Notes: a model not told the origin generated them from the sequence alone. DNA of 64,000 nucleotides from Prostheceraeus crozeri (GCA_907163375.1 CAJQUW010010302.1:1-64000), one strand, 5' to 3'; numbered from the stretch's first letter, positions 1-11,672 are shown. A program made the numbers and translations.

Positions 1-984
1 GAATTGGCTACTTGCATGTAACATGACACTGACATGATTATGGATTTTTGTTAATTGTTAAGATAATTTGCTTACTATATCTAGCTCATCAAACAGCACA
101 AAATCGGCAACCCTAAAGGTTGGTTTGTTTATGTTGCTCTTAATTTTGTCATGTTAATCATTTATTATATCATACTGCTTACATTTGCCAGTGGTGGTAA
201 ACCAAAGTGGTGGTACCAAAACGTTCTCATCCGGTTTCCCTATCATGCTATGAATGAACTGTGTGTTTACTAAGTAGTTCACTCATCTTTTCTGTTCTTC
301 CCGTGAAAGCATCAGGGCGCCTTTCATCACACCCATAGAATAGGCTACTCATTAGTTATATCGATCTCCATTTGGGTTTGTTGAAAATATTGCAAATTAA
401 AATATATAATATTGCATATCGCGTGTTTGAAAATTCAATAAAATGTATAACTGATGAAAGAAGCCATCCTTGAAAACTAGTCTTTGAAACAATAAACGCT
501 GTAAGACACATGATGCGAAACCAGAACATTAAACTCGACTATCACAAATTGTAGCGGACTGAACTGTTATGCTGCGAAACCGCATGTCAGGGTTTAGCAA
601 TATGTTCACTTTGATATTCGCACATGCGGAACTACTATGAAATCGTATTTTGATATACAGAACACTACAGCCATCTCAATCCGGTACCTAACCATTTTTA
701 TATACCAAACCAATATTTTCTCTGATTCACAGTATACAGCTACTGTTTAAAATCCAATTTTTACTGCATTTTCAAGATGCTTTTAAAATTCATGTTTTCC
801 TGTTCAACAATACTATACAATCATTCAACTGGTTTTAAATCCTGATCTTTTTTATCCTGGTGTAATAATAATCAATAAAATTGCATAAGATACACAGCAT
901 GGGCCCGCGAATCGTCAAAATTTGTCTCTAATCAAATCTCGAATCGAATAATTGAAAACTTGTATAGTCATTCTTAAACTGTTT
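1..984. other. Intergenic stretch, no gene seen
   Basis: AT-rich sequence with only short random reading frames on both strands. I see no recognisable protein, repeat or RNA signature. Confidence 0.6.
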
Positions 985-1066
985 GATTTACGGTTCGTTT
1001 AGCTGAGGGATATTCAAGATCTTGTGGATTCCTAACATAAGCGATCCAATTCGAATCCCTCACGAG
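985..1066 (+). repeat. SINE-like dispersed repeat with tRNA-like boxes
   Basis: The stretch holds a sequence like a pol III A box (TAGCTGAGGGAT) followed about 50 bases later by a B-box-like AATTCGAATCC. The first half recurs in inverted orientation at about 44940..45020, where the shared core around CTCAGCTAAGCAAACCGTAA is easy to align. A related scrap, GAGGGATATTTGAATCTCACGAG split by a deletion, is at about 37220..37245. This fits a tRNA-derived SINE or a small MITE; I cannot decide between them. Confidence 0.3.
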
Positions 1067-1731
1067 TCAAAATTACATTATCTGTGATATCTAAGTGTTG
1101 AAGAAGCATAAACTTCCATTTAGAAATTTCATATAGAAAACGTTGGTGGTCGCTCGTACAAATTGTTCTCGAAGAGACAACTGCAACGTGGATGGTATAG
1201 TGTCCAGCGTAAGGATATAGTGTCCAGCTTTTTCGCTAATTCAGTTCCAAACATCTTCAGGACAACGTCTTTAATGAATGGAAGAATTGATTTCTCACCG
1301 ACAGCATATGCTTATTTGTTTTGAGCAATGCGAAGATGAGATAAGACACCTCCACGGTGCCTATTAACTCTTTGGTTTTTAACAACTAACCGTCAGGTAA
1401 CTCTACACGCTGCCGTTTCGCGCTTTCACTTTTTCGACGGAAAAACTCTATCTTTTCTGACTAAGTCAGGGGGTTGCGCACAAAGTTAGTAGTTCAACTG
1501 ACCCATGAACAGGAAAGTAATCAAAGTAAAACTGAAAACTGAATTATAATAAATCTCACATCTTCTGTATAACCCTCAAAAGTCCTTCGGGTGGAACCCC
1601 TTCGCTAATGCGACAGATTCAGCAATTGAGAAAGCTATATATCATGCAATCGGTTATGTCTGTCAATTCTGTCAACGGTACGGGATCTCCCATCAGATCA
1701 TTCTCACAGCTGCCGGAAAAGCAAACTTGTG
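1067..1731. other. Intergenic stretch, no gene seen
   Basis: No recognisable coding or repeat signal, apart from a short doubled phrase (ATAGTGTCCAGC, twice within 1197..1230). Confidence 0.5.
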
Positions 1732-1886
1732 CAGGGTTTGAACCAGGGCCGGGTCGGCGGCCGGAAATAAGCCGGCGTTTCTGTAACCTACTAATTAAGA
1801 CTGGCAGCTGCTCAACTTAGACCGTTTGGCATCATTCGACTTCCCGATTTCTATATTGCATACGGTTGACTTGCCGGTACTCCGGC
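1732..1886 (+). repeat. End fragment of a hAT-like element
   Basis: It begins CAGGGTTTGAACC and runs through a GGCCGG-rich stretch into a segment also found at about 57568..57655, sharing CTGTAACCTACTAAT and GGCAGCTGCTCAACTT. The other copy is the left end of a 1.7-kb element with 8-bp target duplications (57478..59182). Here only the end is visible. It stops where BEL/Pao-derived sequence begins. Confidence 0.55.
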
Positions 1887-1889
1887 TTA

Positions 1890-1979
1890 TCATTCCGTTA
1901 GTTCTTTTCCAAAGTCCTTCCATATTTTCCTCTAAAATAGGATGGTGTTTCCAAATAATATAATTGGGGGGTTCATATC
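1890..1979 (-). repeat. Direct repeat, copy 1 (BEL-derived segment)
   Basis: About 85-90 bases are shared in the same orientation with 3262..3347, including CCAAATAATATAATTGGGGG. The second copy sits inside the coding remains of the BEL/Pao fossil, while this one lies at its downstream edge. They are therefore an internal duplication or two overlapping copies rather than clear LTRs. Confidence 0.65.
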
Positions 1980-1984
1980 AAATG

Positions 1985-3690
1985 ACTTGAAAATCTTTGC
2001 TGGACACTTTATCCAGTATAGACATTTATTGAGGATGTCCAAAATGTTACTTCTTTGACATTCTTCTTCATAACATTACCAACCTTAACAGCCAATCGTA
2101 CAGCAATAGTCACTCTCATCAGTTCTAACTGTGGAATGAACCAACTCTTCAACGTTGTCACTCTGGCTTTCGAAGTGCCCAAGTTTGTTCTTATCTCTTC
2201 ATTAAATTCTGATCTTATGTACACGACCGCGGCATAGGCCTCACGGAACGCGTCACAAAAAACTTGCAAGTTGTACGTAAATTCTGAAGACAATTCTAAC
2301 CATCTTGGTACTTTTAAATAACTGAAACTCCCTAGCTGCTGGCGCCACGTCCCAAGATGTTCCTGCTGTCCACAGAACTCTTTGAAAGATCGCCTTAGTT
2401 ATTATCATAAATGGATCTAACAATCCTAGGGGATCATAGACCCGTGTCAACAGTCTTAAAACTTCCCTCAGATTAGTTATTAACTTTGTTATCGTCTTTG
2501 TCTTCATTTACATTCACTGTATAAAAATATTCATCAGCCTCAAAGTCTAAGGACAGACCCAATAGCCCTGCAACTGGCAATTCAAAGATGGGATTTACTT
2601 GTTTAGCTCTTTTCTCTTGTGGCACAGACTTTAAAGCTGACCACGCATTCGTCATCCATTTAGTTGCATTCATACCTACGTCAGCATAAACTTTCGTCGC
2701 CTCATCTATCAACTCATTAATTTCACTTTCACTTTCTCTGGAATCAGCAAGGTCATCTACATACATTGAATTTCGAAGTGTCTCTACAGTAGTGGCTTTG
2801 CACGTTTGCTCATATTTCTTCGCATGCCTCTGGACAATATACAGTGCTATGTACGGCGCGTCTGAACGGCCGAATATAGCTCTCATTCACTCGAAGATCT
2901 TATCTTTCCAAATGAGACGACAATAATTTCTATCAGCAGATCTTAATGCGATTTGGAGGTACATTTCAGAGATGTCACCTATTACACAAAACTCAAACTT
3001 CCGAAATATTATCAACACGTCAATGATATCATTTTGCAACGTTGGACCTGACAGAATTTGGTCGTTCAAACTCTCCTTCCCATACTTAGCTGACGAGCTT
3101 TGGTCGTCACTTTACCACTACGTTTTATAGGAAAATATGGAATATAGTAGCCTCCATCGTTCTCTTTTGGGATAATTTCTTTTATATAGCCCCTTTCTTT
3201 GTATGACGCAATTATCACTTCACATCTTAAGATACTATCTTCATTCTTTTTAGACGGCTTTTCATTCCGTTAGTTATTTTCCTAATTCCTATATTTTCCT
3301 TTAAAATAGGTAGGTGTTTCCAAATAATATAATTGGGGGTTCATATCGTCCTCCCTCAAACGTAAATTCTTCTTCAAGGATAGCATTTGCCAGCTTCTCA
3401 TCAGAAGTTAGAATCTTGTTTTCTTTAACATTATCTTTAATCCTCAAAACATCAAACTGGTCTTAAATATCACAAAAGTTGGTAGACAAAACTGCCTTCG
3501 TCTTTCCTACAAAAGTATTACTTTGGGCAGCAATCCAACCGTAGATGTTGACCTTCTGCTAACCACGTCGCTCCTCGGTAGATCCTCAGCTGTCGACCCC
3601 GTCCAAATTCAAAACTTCCCGTATATATCATCACTCCTAGTCGCCGACAACTTTCATTCCTTGTTCAAAAGATCTCCCGTCCTTGTAGTG
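1985..3690 (-). mobile_element. BEL/Pao LTR retrotransposon fossil (pol region)
   Basis: Minus-strand peptides match the BEL/Pao pol order: traces of the protease-to-RT linker near 3350..3690, then the RT palm with a YVDD box (about 2750), then the Pao-type segment containing YDPLGLLDPF (about 2430), then an RNase H-like segment with VFCDA (about 2250). The element is broken in several places and has lost its gag, integrase and recognisable LTRs. The number of breaks suggests an old copy. A short internal segment is repeated at its downstream edge (1890..1979). Confidence 0.85.
3262..3347 (-). repeat. Direct repeat, copy 2, inside the BEL/Pao fossil
   Basis: Partner of 1890..1979 in the same orientation, with a few substitutions and a small length difference. 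Confidence 0.65.
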
Positions 3691-4329
3691 TACATAGCTC
3701 GCTACATAGAAATTAACAATACCATAGAAAGTCCTATTATGTGTCCTAGTGTACTATTATCTACTTCTATGGCTCGCTACCCTCTCTTACTAATCATAGC
3801 ATTTCAACTCAAACCAGGGATGTCTATGATTTTTATGTTTCATAGACATCCTTCTCAAACCAACTTAGAACATCTGTGAAGCCAGCGCAGATATCTATTG
3901 TAGTGAATACTATACGGCATTATTTCATTGATGCCTGCACAGAGCCGGCAACTCTTCTGAGACCGTTATTGCAAATTTATTTTCCCAAATTTTCGGTGTA
4001 CACCTTCTGGGGAAGCGAAATTGGAAAGGAGACAATTCATTTCAACGGATGTTTACGAATACATTTAAAAAAAATATGGTAGCTGAAGATATCATTGCAT
4101 GGGAAAAGACATAGTTTTGCTATAGCATAAATGCATGCGCCAAATGGGAAACCTCTCAGAGGCAGGGAGCCCTAGATAGCGAAAACAAAATGCTAGCTAG
4201 GGTTCCCTGCCGCAAACCTACCTTCTATGGTAGGGCCTAGGTGCAGTTGTACATATGAATATTTTGAAAGAAAAAATAAATTGAGAAAATTACATATATG
4301 TCTTATTTTGCACGTTCATTAGCTGTTGT
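3691..4329. repeat. Flank of Penelope-like element with hairpin and short direct repeat
   Basis: 3897..3935 (core ATTATTTCATTGATGC) recurs in direct orientation at 6368..6405, on the other side of the Penelope-like element. 4161..4211 is a hairpin with 15-base arms (GGCAGGGAGCCCTAG against CTAGGGTTCCCTGCC). Such flanks could be remains of the pseudo-LTRs that Penelope-like elements carry. No coding signal was recognised. Confidence 0.45.
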
Positions 4330-6180
4330 TGAGGTCTGTTCTTAATTTATTTTTCTTCTATCATTCTTCTCGTTGTTGTGTTGATGATTCCTCTATGTAA
4401 AATTTGCCATTGAATTATATTAGATGATATAATCTCGTGTGAAGCTAGATGTTTAAGGACTTCTGATTCAGTGCATTTAAGATGTTCGTTTATTCTTGAT
4501 CTAACAGTTCGAGCAGTTTCTCCTATATACATATTTGGACAGTTGTTATATCTGCATTTTATCATGTATACACAGTTCATCGTGTTACATTGATCTCGTT
4601 TCAATGCACAGCTACAAGCGACACAATTCACGTAAGGACAAGTCGAATGTCTCTTGTCTAAAATTCTTCGAAGTGGTGGATTAGAGAAAGTGGGTCGAAC
4701 ATAGTCTGATAAGTGTGTTCGCCTCAAGAGTTCATGAACTTTCCTCTTATGCTTGCAATTAATGAATGGAAGACGAATATAATATGGCTTTTAATTATTT
4801 GATGATGATTGTTTGCTGTTCTTTTTGATTAACGAAGCTTGCTCTAAGAATTCATTTAACGCCTTGTCAGGATAATCATTTCTTTTGAATTTCAATTTGA
4901 TCTTTTCAATACTCGTTTCCACAAGTCCCTCAGTTGAGTTTCTTATTGCACGCCGGAAATCATTTATGGCAGTATCTCTTTTTAACGAAAAAGGTCCGTG
5001 AGCATCCCATGGCATTATATGCCCCGAATGACAATCTTTTGAGAAGAGCACTGTGCTGTAAACTTTTTGTTCTCTTTGGAAGGAAACCCACAAATCTAAG
5101 AAAGCTAGTCCATCACTTACTGGCGTTTCTGATGTAAATTTGATGAATGAGTTAACTTCATTGGCTCGATGTAAAATATCATCTGTCGATAAAATTCGGA
5201 AAAAGATGAACGTGTCATCTATGTATCTTTGGTAGAAAAGAATGTCATCTCCACATCTCTCAATAAATTCTTTTTCCACGAAGTACATGTAGATTATCGC
5301 AAGTGGCAGAGGCGTTGTTTCCCATGGCTAAATCATGCTTTTGTGTAAAAGTGACATAAATTGAATATCATCTGATAATTGCAAAGAAAGCAACTTCTCC
5401 TTAAAGACAATAGTTGAAGGAATGTGATAAGGAATGAAACACAATAAAGGAGTCAGGATCTCAGATAACCATTTGGCTAATTTAGTTGATGGGGTATCCA
5501 ACGCAGCTACAATAGGACGGCCTTTCAATGTACCTGGTGTATGATCTTTAGGTGAACAATATATCGAACTCGGTAGAGGTTCACTGCATTTCAATTGAGC
5601 AAGTTTGTTTCTAGTTGATGTTTCATAATGGTCACCTATGGTCACTATTTCCTTGTTGAATTTCAGTTGCGAAGTTTATGGAAGTACTGGTTTACAGGCT
5701 ACATAATCCTTTGTTACTTGATCTACCATTTTTGTGTAAGATTTATCGCTCAAAGCAATAAGTTTCTTTGTTTTGTCACTTTGCTTGATTATGATGTCTT
5801 TTTTCTTTTTGATCTGATCAATTATGTCCAATTCTTCTTTCCAAGCTCTTGGTGCAATAAAGTTTTCATTTCTTCTACCAACCTGTACATACCATCCTCA
5901 AATTCCATAATTTCATTTTTCAATTTTTGATAATTGTTCTGCAAGTTTTGACTTAGCAATTGTATCTCTGCATTCAACTGTGTTATTTGATTGGAAGATA
6001 TCGGTTTAGAAGGTGGAACATAGGAAGGACCTTTGTTGAGAAGTGTTTCATTTGTTGAATGTTTCATTTGATAGGTTTGTAAATGCCGAAACTTTATTGT
6101 TATCAATATCCCGGGTATCCTGCCTTGTTCTGTGACAACTATTGGATGCAGTCAAAAATCGCAGTTTCTTATGTAAGTTG
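4330..6180 (-). mobile_element. Penelope-like retroelement, broken, RT plus GIY-YIG
   Basis: Three minus-strand segments follow Penelope-like order. The N-terminal part has the SYVPPSKPIS-type segment (about 5960..6050). The reverse transcriptase core has GRPIVAALDTP (about 5510) and YIDDTFIFF (about 5210). The C-terminal GIY-YIG endonuclease has CVYMIKC and MYIGETARTVRSRINEH (about 4480..4580). Reverse transcriptase coupled to a GIY-YIG nuclease is the hallmark of this group. The copy is broken in a few places but keeps all domains. Short direct repeats flank it (3897..3935 and 6368..6405). Confidence 0.88.
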
Positions 6181-6331
6181 TTTTGTAAGTCTTTCAAGAT
6201 TTTATCAATTTGTTATCAACTTGAGTAATGTTAATTAGTCGATTCTTCTCCTTATAAATATTATTAATATAATATATATTATTAATAAATATAATTATTC
6301 TTCGGCTGCTATGCGGCCTCGGCTGTACGAC

Positions 6332-6590
6332 TCATTGATGCTTTCAAAATCTAGGCATGATTGATATATTGTATTGAATACTATGCGGTATTATTTCATT
6401 GATGCTAATCGTCGTTGTTGCCGGCTACTGAATCAAAAAGCACTATCTGTGTATTCAGTCAGAAACTTCCAGACCTTTACATGTACATGAGTCATAGCAC
6501 GCATTCACTACAATAGTAATCATGCCTAGCTTTTTCAAGCATCAATGATCCTTCATTGTGTGATGCTTTCAAAATCTAGGCATGATTGAT
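6332..6590. repeat. Triplicated short repeat forming a hairpin
   Basis: A unit of about 28 bases (TCATTGATGCTTTCAAAATC plus CTAGGCATGA) occurs at 6332..6360, inverted at 6521..6547 and direct again at 6558..6584. The last two form a hairpin with a 10-base loop. 6368..6405 matches the repeat left of the Penelope-like element, so this is likely that element's upstream flank. Confidence 0.6.
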
Positions 6591-6714
6591 GTAATGAGAT
6601 GCAAAGATTTTTGAAGAGACAGAATTTCCTTTATACTGCAACCGAAGCTGTCTTGGCAATCAGTTTTCTCTTCGAGAGGGAAAAATGAGGAAATTTGAAG
6701 AAGACAATTAAATA

Positions 6715-6987
6715 TTAATTTATATATTCATTCATTGGACAAAAGATGCGGATTGTGGAGTAAGTAGTTATGCTGTGGGCTTTACACTGTTGGAGACCCA
6801 AGCCATCAAGTCGAGAAGGACAAGCGTGATCCCATTTGGCATCCGTTATTGAATCACCCATAATGTTGGCAAGAGGTTTTCGCTGAAGAAAATCGGTGGC
6901 TTGAGCAGAGTCAGCGAAAACATTGGGTAGACATGTTCTTAAGATATATGGATATTGGGGCGCCAAGACAAGACTTCTGTAAAACAA
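6715..6987 (-). mobile_element. LINE reverse transcriptase C-terminal remnant
   Basis: Ninety open codons contain the pattern LANIMGDSITDAKWDHAC followed by LDGLGLQQCKAH. This resembles the thumb-side segment of several non-LTR reverse transcriptases, where a LPxxxGGLGLRxA motif follows the catalytic core. No catalytic motifs are present nearby, so it is a fragment. The assignment rests on one motif. Confidence 0.4.
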
Positions 6988-7305
6988 TTTCCGTGTGGAT
7001 AAATGTTGAAGGTCAGAAAGAGACTCGATAAGAAGTTCTTATGTTCTCTGTTTTCTGTTTTCTTGTCAAAGTACTATTATATATTCTGTCAAAATCAAAT
7101 AACATTGAGTTCGTGACACAAATGTTGATGTTCACAAGCAATCAAGCAGACGCAAAACTTTGAAAATTCTACATGTACGAGTATAATTGGATATTTGCAA
7201 GCGCATGCGATCATGTCGATTGGTTAACTGGATGATAAGAAACACTGGTTTCAATGCAACTCGACAATATTCTGCACATGAGTTACGTTAGTTACAGATG
7301 ATAGA
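6988..7305. other. Upstream region of the GPCR gene
   Basis: I see no TATA box or other clear promoter signal. An ATG at 7298 in another frame lies just upstream of the GPCR start. Confidence 0.4.
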
Positions 7306-8358
7306 ATGGAAGATAGCAGTAATAACTCTTCTACAAATCATTCTTCACCCTTTGATTCTGAAAGACTTTTTTGGCAATGGATTAATTCTGGATTATATTT
7401 AGGATATCTTCCTATAATTATATTATTTGGAGTGATTGGTAATTTCTACACAGCAGTGCGCTTGCTTCTGAAATGGCGAATTCTGCATCCATGTCATATT
7501 CCGTATGTTTTTCTTTGTTTTGGAGACGCTGGAACACTATTAATTGCTGTAAATAATTGTTTTCAACTCGGCTTGCAGCCGAAATTCCCTCATTTAAAGC
7601 CTCCTTGGCTATGGTCTACGATGTGGTGCAAATTCATGTATTATTTCTACCTTTTATTTAACGCTCTTTCAAGTGGTATACTTTGCATCGCTGCCATTGA
7701 CCGGTATATTGCAGTGACCTATCCATTTCGACATAAGGTTGTGAGCAAATCAATGATATTGCGTGTCTGCGTCGTATACGTTGGAATTTTCATGCTGTCA
7801 AGTGTTATTGCCTTCATTTACTGAGATATTAATCCTAACATAGAAGACAATTGCTACATCACTCAATCGGTACCAAAAATCTCACAAATAATACTTCAAT
7901 TATATTTGACATTGTTTGTTAATGGAACAATATTTTCTGCAATTATTTTGCTGATGAATATTCTTATAATACATCGCTTGTGGTTTCGAAAGCGTGAATT
8001 TCAGCGGGAAATAACGATAAGTGAAAGAAAAGCTACATTCACACTTTTGATGCTTACTCTATTGTATCTCTTCCTTGTTGTTCCGAAGTCTCTCGGATTT
8101 ACTTCTGGCGTGATCTTATTTTATTTTTCTAATAATGAGTTTTCATTTCAGCAAGCTATGTATTCCTTAGATGTTTCTTATACTTTGAATATTTTGAACT
8201 ATACAAACAGTGCATTGAATTGGATAGTCTGTTTGAAGAGACAAGGCACATTGAGTAGATCCCGTTATCATGCTAGAAATCATGCGCAGACTTCAGGTGC
8301 ACCATCAAAATCAACAGCATGCACGCAAAGTACTACTACTCGTCAGATGGTAAATTGA
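7306..8358 (+). pseudogene. Intronless rhodopsin-like (class A) GPCR with one in-frame TGA
   Basis: A single reading frame of 350 sense codons is interrupted only by TGA at 7822..7824. The start is ATG at 7306 with a good Kozak context (A at -3, G at +4). The N-terminus carries glycosylation sequons (NNS, NHS). TM1 has VIGN, TM2 LCFGDAG and TM3 a cysteine (WCKF). TM3 ends in DRYIAVTYPF and the second extracellular loop has the matching cysteine (DNCYIT). TM6 keeps the proline (FLVVP). The usual NPxxY of TM7 is NWIVC here, in SALNWIVCLKR. The stop falls at the end of TM4, a position where a TGG Trp is plausible. Reading continues in the same frame with all later helices, which suggests a very recent pseudogene, a stop polymorphism, a sequence error, or readthrough. 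The ligand is unknown; the motifs fit a peptide-type or lineage-specific orphan receptor. Confidence 0.88.
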
Positions 8359-8653
8359 ACGCTTTCAAGGTAACTTATTTTGACAATTTTGAAGACTTTT
8401 GAGGACATCTGTGGAGTGTCATGGGTGACATGGTTGAAAAACCGTGGACAGACTTTCATGGTTGTAAAAATATTTTGATTTCTCCTGTGTGTCGCAGGGA
8501 TTGTACAATGAGTTCATTGTGCAGCATGAGTTGACTTGTCATAAGCACTACATCTTTTTTGTTAAGAGACATGATACTTTTGAGGCCAGAATTGATAAGC
8601 CTTATGTGATAAATTGAATAATGAAGATGTTGTGGTGATGTGCATGCCACATG

Positions 8654-8659
8654 AATAAA
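8654..8659 (+). promoter_or_regulatory. Possible polyadenylation signal of the GPCR
   Basis: AATAAA lies about 300 bases after the GPCR stop codon, on the same strand. No other evidence. Confidence 0.3.
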
Positions 8660-9484
8660 TTATCTTACCCTACCCATTATAATAGAGCTTGAAGTAGCAT
8701 TTTAGCCGACTAGGTCTTGAGAAGGGCCGGAACATCGTTTTTCAGGAAATGTCGATCTGTAGCCATTATGTCAAATCAAGCAATTCCAAGCGACGTGGTG
8801 TGCCGACTCAGTCGTACTTACACCTGCGATAGAACATAAGATTCACGACAATAACTTTACAATAAGGTACGTATACAAATACATGTACGAGGCTTACAAA
8901 TGATGGCAATTAATGGATATGCGATATCATTTTTCATGTAGGTGCTCTTTAAATATTTGCTTCCTTCCATTTTTTAGTTTGCATATTTATTAAATTTATA
9001 CGTGCAAATTACATAGGCCTACTGTCCAGATCGCAATCAGGCTTCTCATGAAAGATAACTGATAGGCCTTATACTGCATACACATTTGTCTTTAATAATT
9101 CATTGTTTGTCTTTCAGCTTGAACAGTTGATTATAATAAGGTCGCTATAATCGCAAAATTTTCTAACTCTGATGACGTTGTTGAGTGGTGGAGCATGGAT
9201 TGTTCATTAACGAAAATATAGCCGAAATCATAACGCTAAAATTTCTAGACATTTTTCTTCAACATATTTTCCTCTTTTCAATTCTACTAACATTCTTGAA
9301 GTAGTTTTCGACAAAGATGCTAAATAGAAGTCTCATATAAGCTACATAGCAAAAACGAACATGACAGTGCATATACCATAGGGATACACCTGCAAAAGAC
9401 AGTTCGGAAAATTTCGTTCATGCGCAAAACAGATCTTCGTCAGATTTATACGCAAATTATTATACGCATACGAAGATGAGAGAG
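8660..9484. other. Intergenic stretch, no gene seen
   Basis: Only short reading frames are present. A GA-rich run starts at 9477 and merges into the end of the LINE. Confidence 0.5.
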
Positions 9485-9551
9485 AGAGAAAAAGTTTTTA
9501 TTTCAGAATGGTAATCAATCAGATACACATCGGTAAGCTTCAAAAGTGAGA

Positions 9552-11672
9552 TTAAAAAGTCATCAACCAGCTAAATACAAAAGAATTATGAATACTGTTA
9601 AGATACATCGAAATGAACAGTTGAAACTGTCGCTGTCTTCGGGAGGTTGTTGCCATTTGAATATAATAATGACCACTCCTGTCGAGCCGACGAGGAAAGA
9701 GGGCATGGAGTGGATGATTTTCTATGCATTCTGCAGTTTTGTAGAGATTGCAAGCCAGTCTTACGCGTCGGTTGTTAACGTCCTCGAAAACATCACAATT
9801 ACAATCATGTCCGTGAATGATACGATGACACCTTTGGAAAAATAACGAACAGTGTCCTGCATTTGAACTGGCAAATATACAAAAAACGGACGATACATAA
9901 TCAAGAAGTGGAAAAATTATGCTCTTGCAAGTGGTATCTAAGACAGACAGGGAAACAATAGGTCGAAGCACACGAAGGGCATATAAGCGAAAATTACATT
10001 TTTTCAGAGTTACATCAATATGCTGATCCCACTTTAAATTAGAGGAGAAAGTTATTCCAAGCAGTTTCAAGCTGTCAACTTTCTGAACGTGTGTAGTAAG
10101 TGCGGCCGAATCAAGGTTAGCACTGCAATTCCTCTTCGATGTCATCAACAGTTTTGATTTTCTGACGTTTAGATGCAGGTTAATTTTCTCGCTTGCTGCA
10201 ACAATGCCATCAAGAGTCTTCTGAAGCTGTCGAATACTTGATAACGAATCTTGATGTACTGTCTGGAGAACTACAGTGTCATCAGCATATTTAATGTTAT
10301 CGGTATGTTCTGGGTCAATGAGATCCGCAGTGTAGAAGATAAAGAGGAGAGGACCAATTAAGGACTCCTGAGGCACTCCACTCTTCACATGAACCGGCTT
10401 ACTGATACAATTCGCCAACCGCACGGATTGAGAACGATCACTTAAGTATGAGGTTACCCAGTCAGTAAACTCAAGTGGGATGTTTTGACGCAATAACTTT
10501 TCGATTAAGATTCGATGAGAGACAGTGTCAAATGCACGCGTAAAGTCCAGGGACAGAAGAGTGACACCAACAGCCTCTGTAAATTCCAATCGCTTAGTAA
10601 TACGATCATGCAAATGCATAAGAGCACAAGATGTAGATGAGTATGGAATATATCCGAATTGATCGCGATCGATGCTTTTAGAAAGCGTATGACGCATGCT
10701 GTCCAGAACAATACTCTCCAAAATCTTCTCTAGTATAGGTAAAACGGTGATGGGTCTGAGTTCATTTATGGTCGGAGGAGTAGTTTTAGGAGCAGGAGTG
10801 ACTAATCCGTGCTTCCAGGCTGAAGGGACTACTCGATTGATGATGCAAGAGTTGTAGATGTTGCATAGGGGATCGGGTAGAAAAAGAGCGCCTTCCATAA
10901 TTAGTCTCGGTGGAATCGAGTCACTTCCAGTGGATTTGTTTGCTCCAATACGCAAAAGCCTCTCGAAGATATCTCGTGTATCAGAAAGTGGACACCAAGT
11001 CTCAGTATGAATCTGTGATGTGGTTGAAAGTGATGACAACTCTGCATTGTCAGCAACAAACCGAGATTCGAATTGGTGATTCAGATAGTGACAACATTCG
11101 TATTCGTTGGGAAACTGTAACATGATGTTAAACAAACTCGGTTTCGTGCTCGTACCTCTGATGTCATTGACAACTCTCCACGTATCACTAGAGGACCTTG
11201 TACACTTTCCGGCCCATTTGAGCTTTGCATTTGCGATCTCTTGCTTAACCTTTTCATTAAGTCGGTAGTACAAGTCAAAATCTTTCATGCGAAAAGCAAG
11301 CCATCTGAGATTAATGAGCTTTTTAAGAATTGATGTCATCCAAGGCTTGTCGTTTAAAGTCATTGTGACAGTGGTAGCTGGGATCACGGAGCAACAGGCC
11401 TCTAACTTCGAGTAGAAAATTCGTAATTTTACATCCACTGTTTTGGCTTTGTAGACGTCACAAAAGTCAGTGCGACCTAAAGCATCAAGATATCTTTCTA
11501 CATTAGATTTCCTGAAATCCCACACAATACAGGTTTTCGTCCCAAGAGGGGGCGGAGAATCATTCAGTAGTATGCAGTTGTGATCAGATGTGGATAAAGG
11601 TGGAAGGATATCACAGTCATAAAAGTAATCAGCAATGCTAGACGATGCATATACACACAGAATTAGATTCAT
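9552..11672 (-). CDS. LINE ORF2 fragment: endonuclease end plus reverse transcriptase
   Basis: An open frame of 706 codons. Residues 29-31 are the SDH of the endonuclease C-terminus (LPPLSTSDHNCILL). The RT fingers have ELRPITVLPILEKILES, and the palm has LDFTRAFDTV near residue 375 and SGVPQESLIGPLLF. The catalytic YADDTVVL box is near residue 460, and a Cys-His motif (HGHDCNCD) near residue 627 precedes LDRSGHYYIQ. All RT catalytic residues are present and there are no stops, so this copy is young or was recently active. The ATG used here falls inside the inserted element's inverted end, so it is not the natural start; the natural frame would continue from the endonuclease upstream. Confidence 0.9.
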   Translation of the reverse strand: MNLILCVYASSSIADYFYDCDILPPLSTSDHNCILLNDSPPPLGTKTCIVWDFRKSNVERYLDALGRTDFCDVYKAKTVDVKLRIFYSKLEACCSVIPATTVTMTLNDKPWMTSILKKLINLRWLAFRMKDFDLYYRLNEKVKQEIANAKLKWAGKCTRSSSDTWRVVNDIRGTSTKPSLFNIMLQFPNEYECCHYLNHQFESRFVADNAELSSLSTTSQIHTETWCPLSDTRDIFERLLRIGANKSTGSDSIPPRLIMEGALFLPDPLCNIYNSCIINRVVPSAWKHGLVTPAPKTTPPTINELRPITVLPILEKILESIVLDSMRHTLSKSIDRDQFGYIPYSSTSCALMHLHDRITKRLEFTEAVGVTLLSLDFTRAFDTVSHRILIEKLLRQNIPLEFTDWVTSYLSDRSQSVRLANCISKPVHVKSGVPQESLIGPLLFIFYTADLIDPEHTDNIKYADDTVVLQTVHQDSLSSIRQLQKTLDGIVAASEKINLHLNVRKSKLLMTSKRNCSANLDSAALTTHVQKVDSLKLLGITFSSNLKWDQHIDVTLKKCNFRLYALRVLRPIVSLSVLDTTCKSIIFPLLDYVSSVFCIFASSNAGHCSLFFQRCHRIIHGHDCNCDVFEDVNNRRVRLACNLYKTAECIENHPLHALFPRRLDRSGHYYIQMATTSRRQRQFQLFISMYLNSIHNSFVFSWLMTF

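Noticed and set aside
3691-6600. Hammerhead ribozyme expected in Penelope-like ends
   Set aside because: I did not find the CTGATGA...GAAA core in suitable spacing in the flanks of this element.
10505-11278. Short frames on both strands within the LINE
   Set aside because: Shadows of the 706-codon RT frame.
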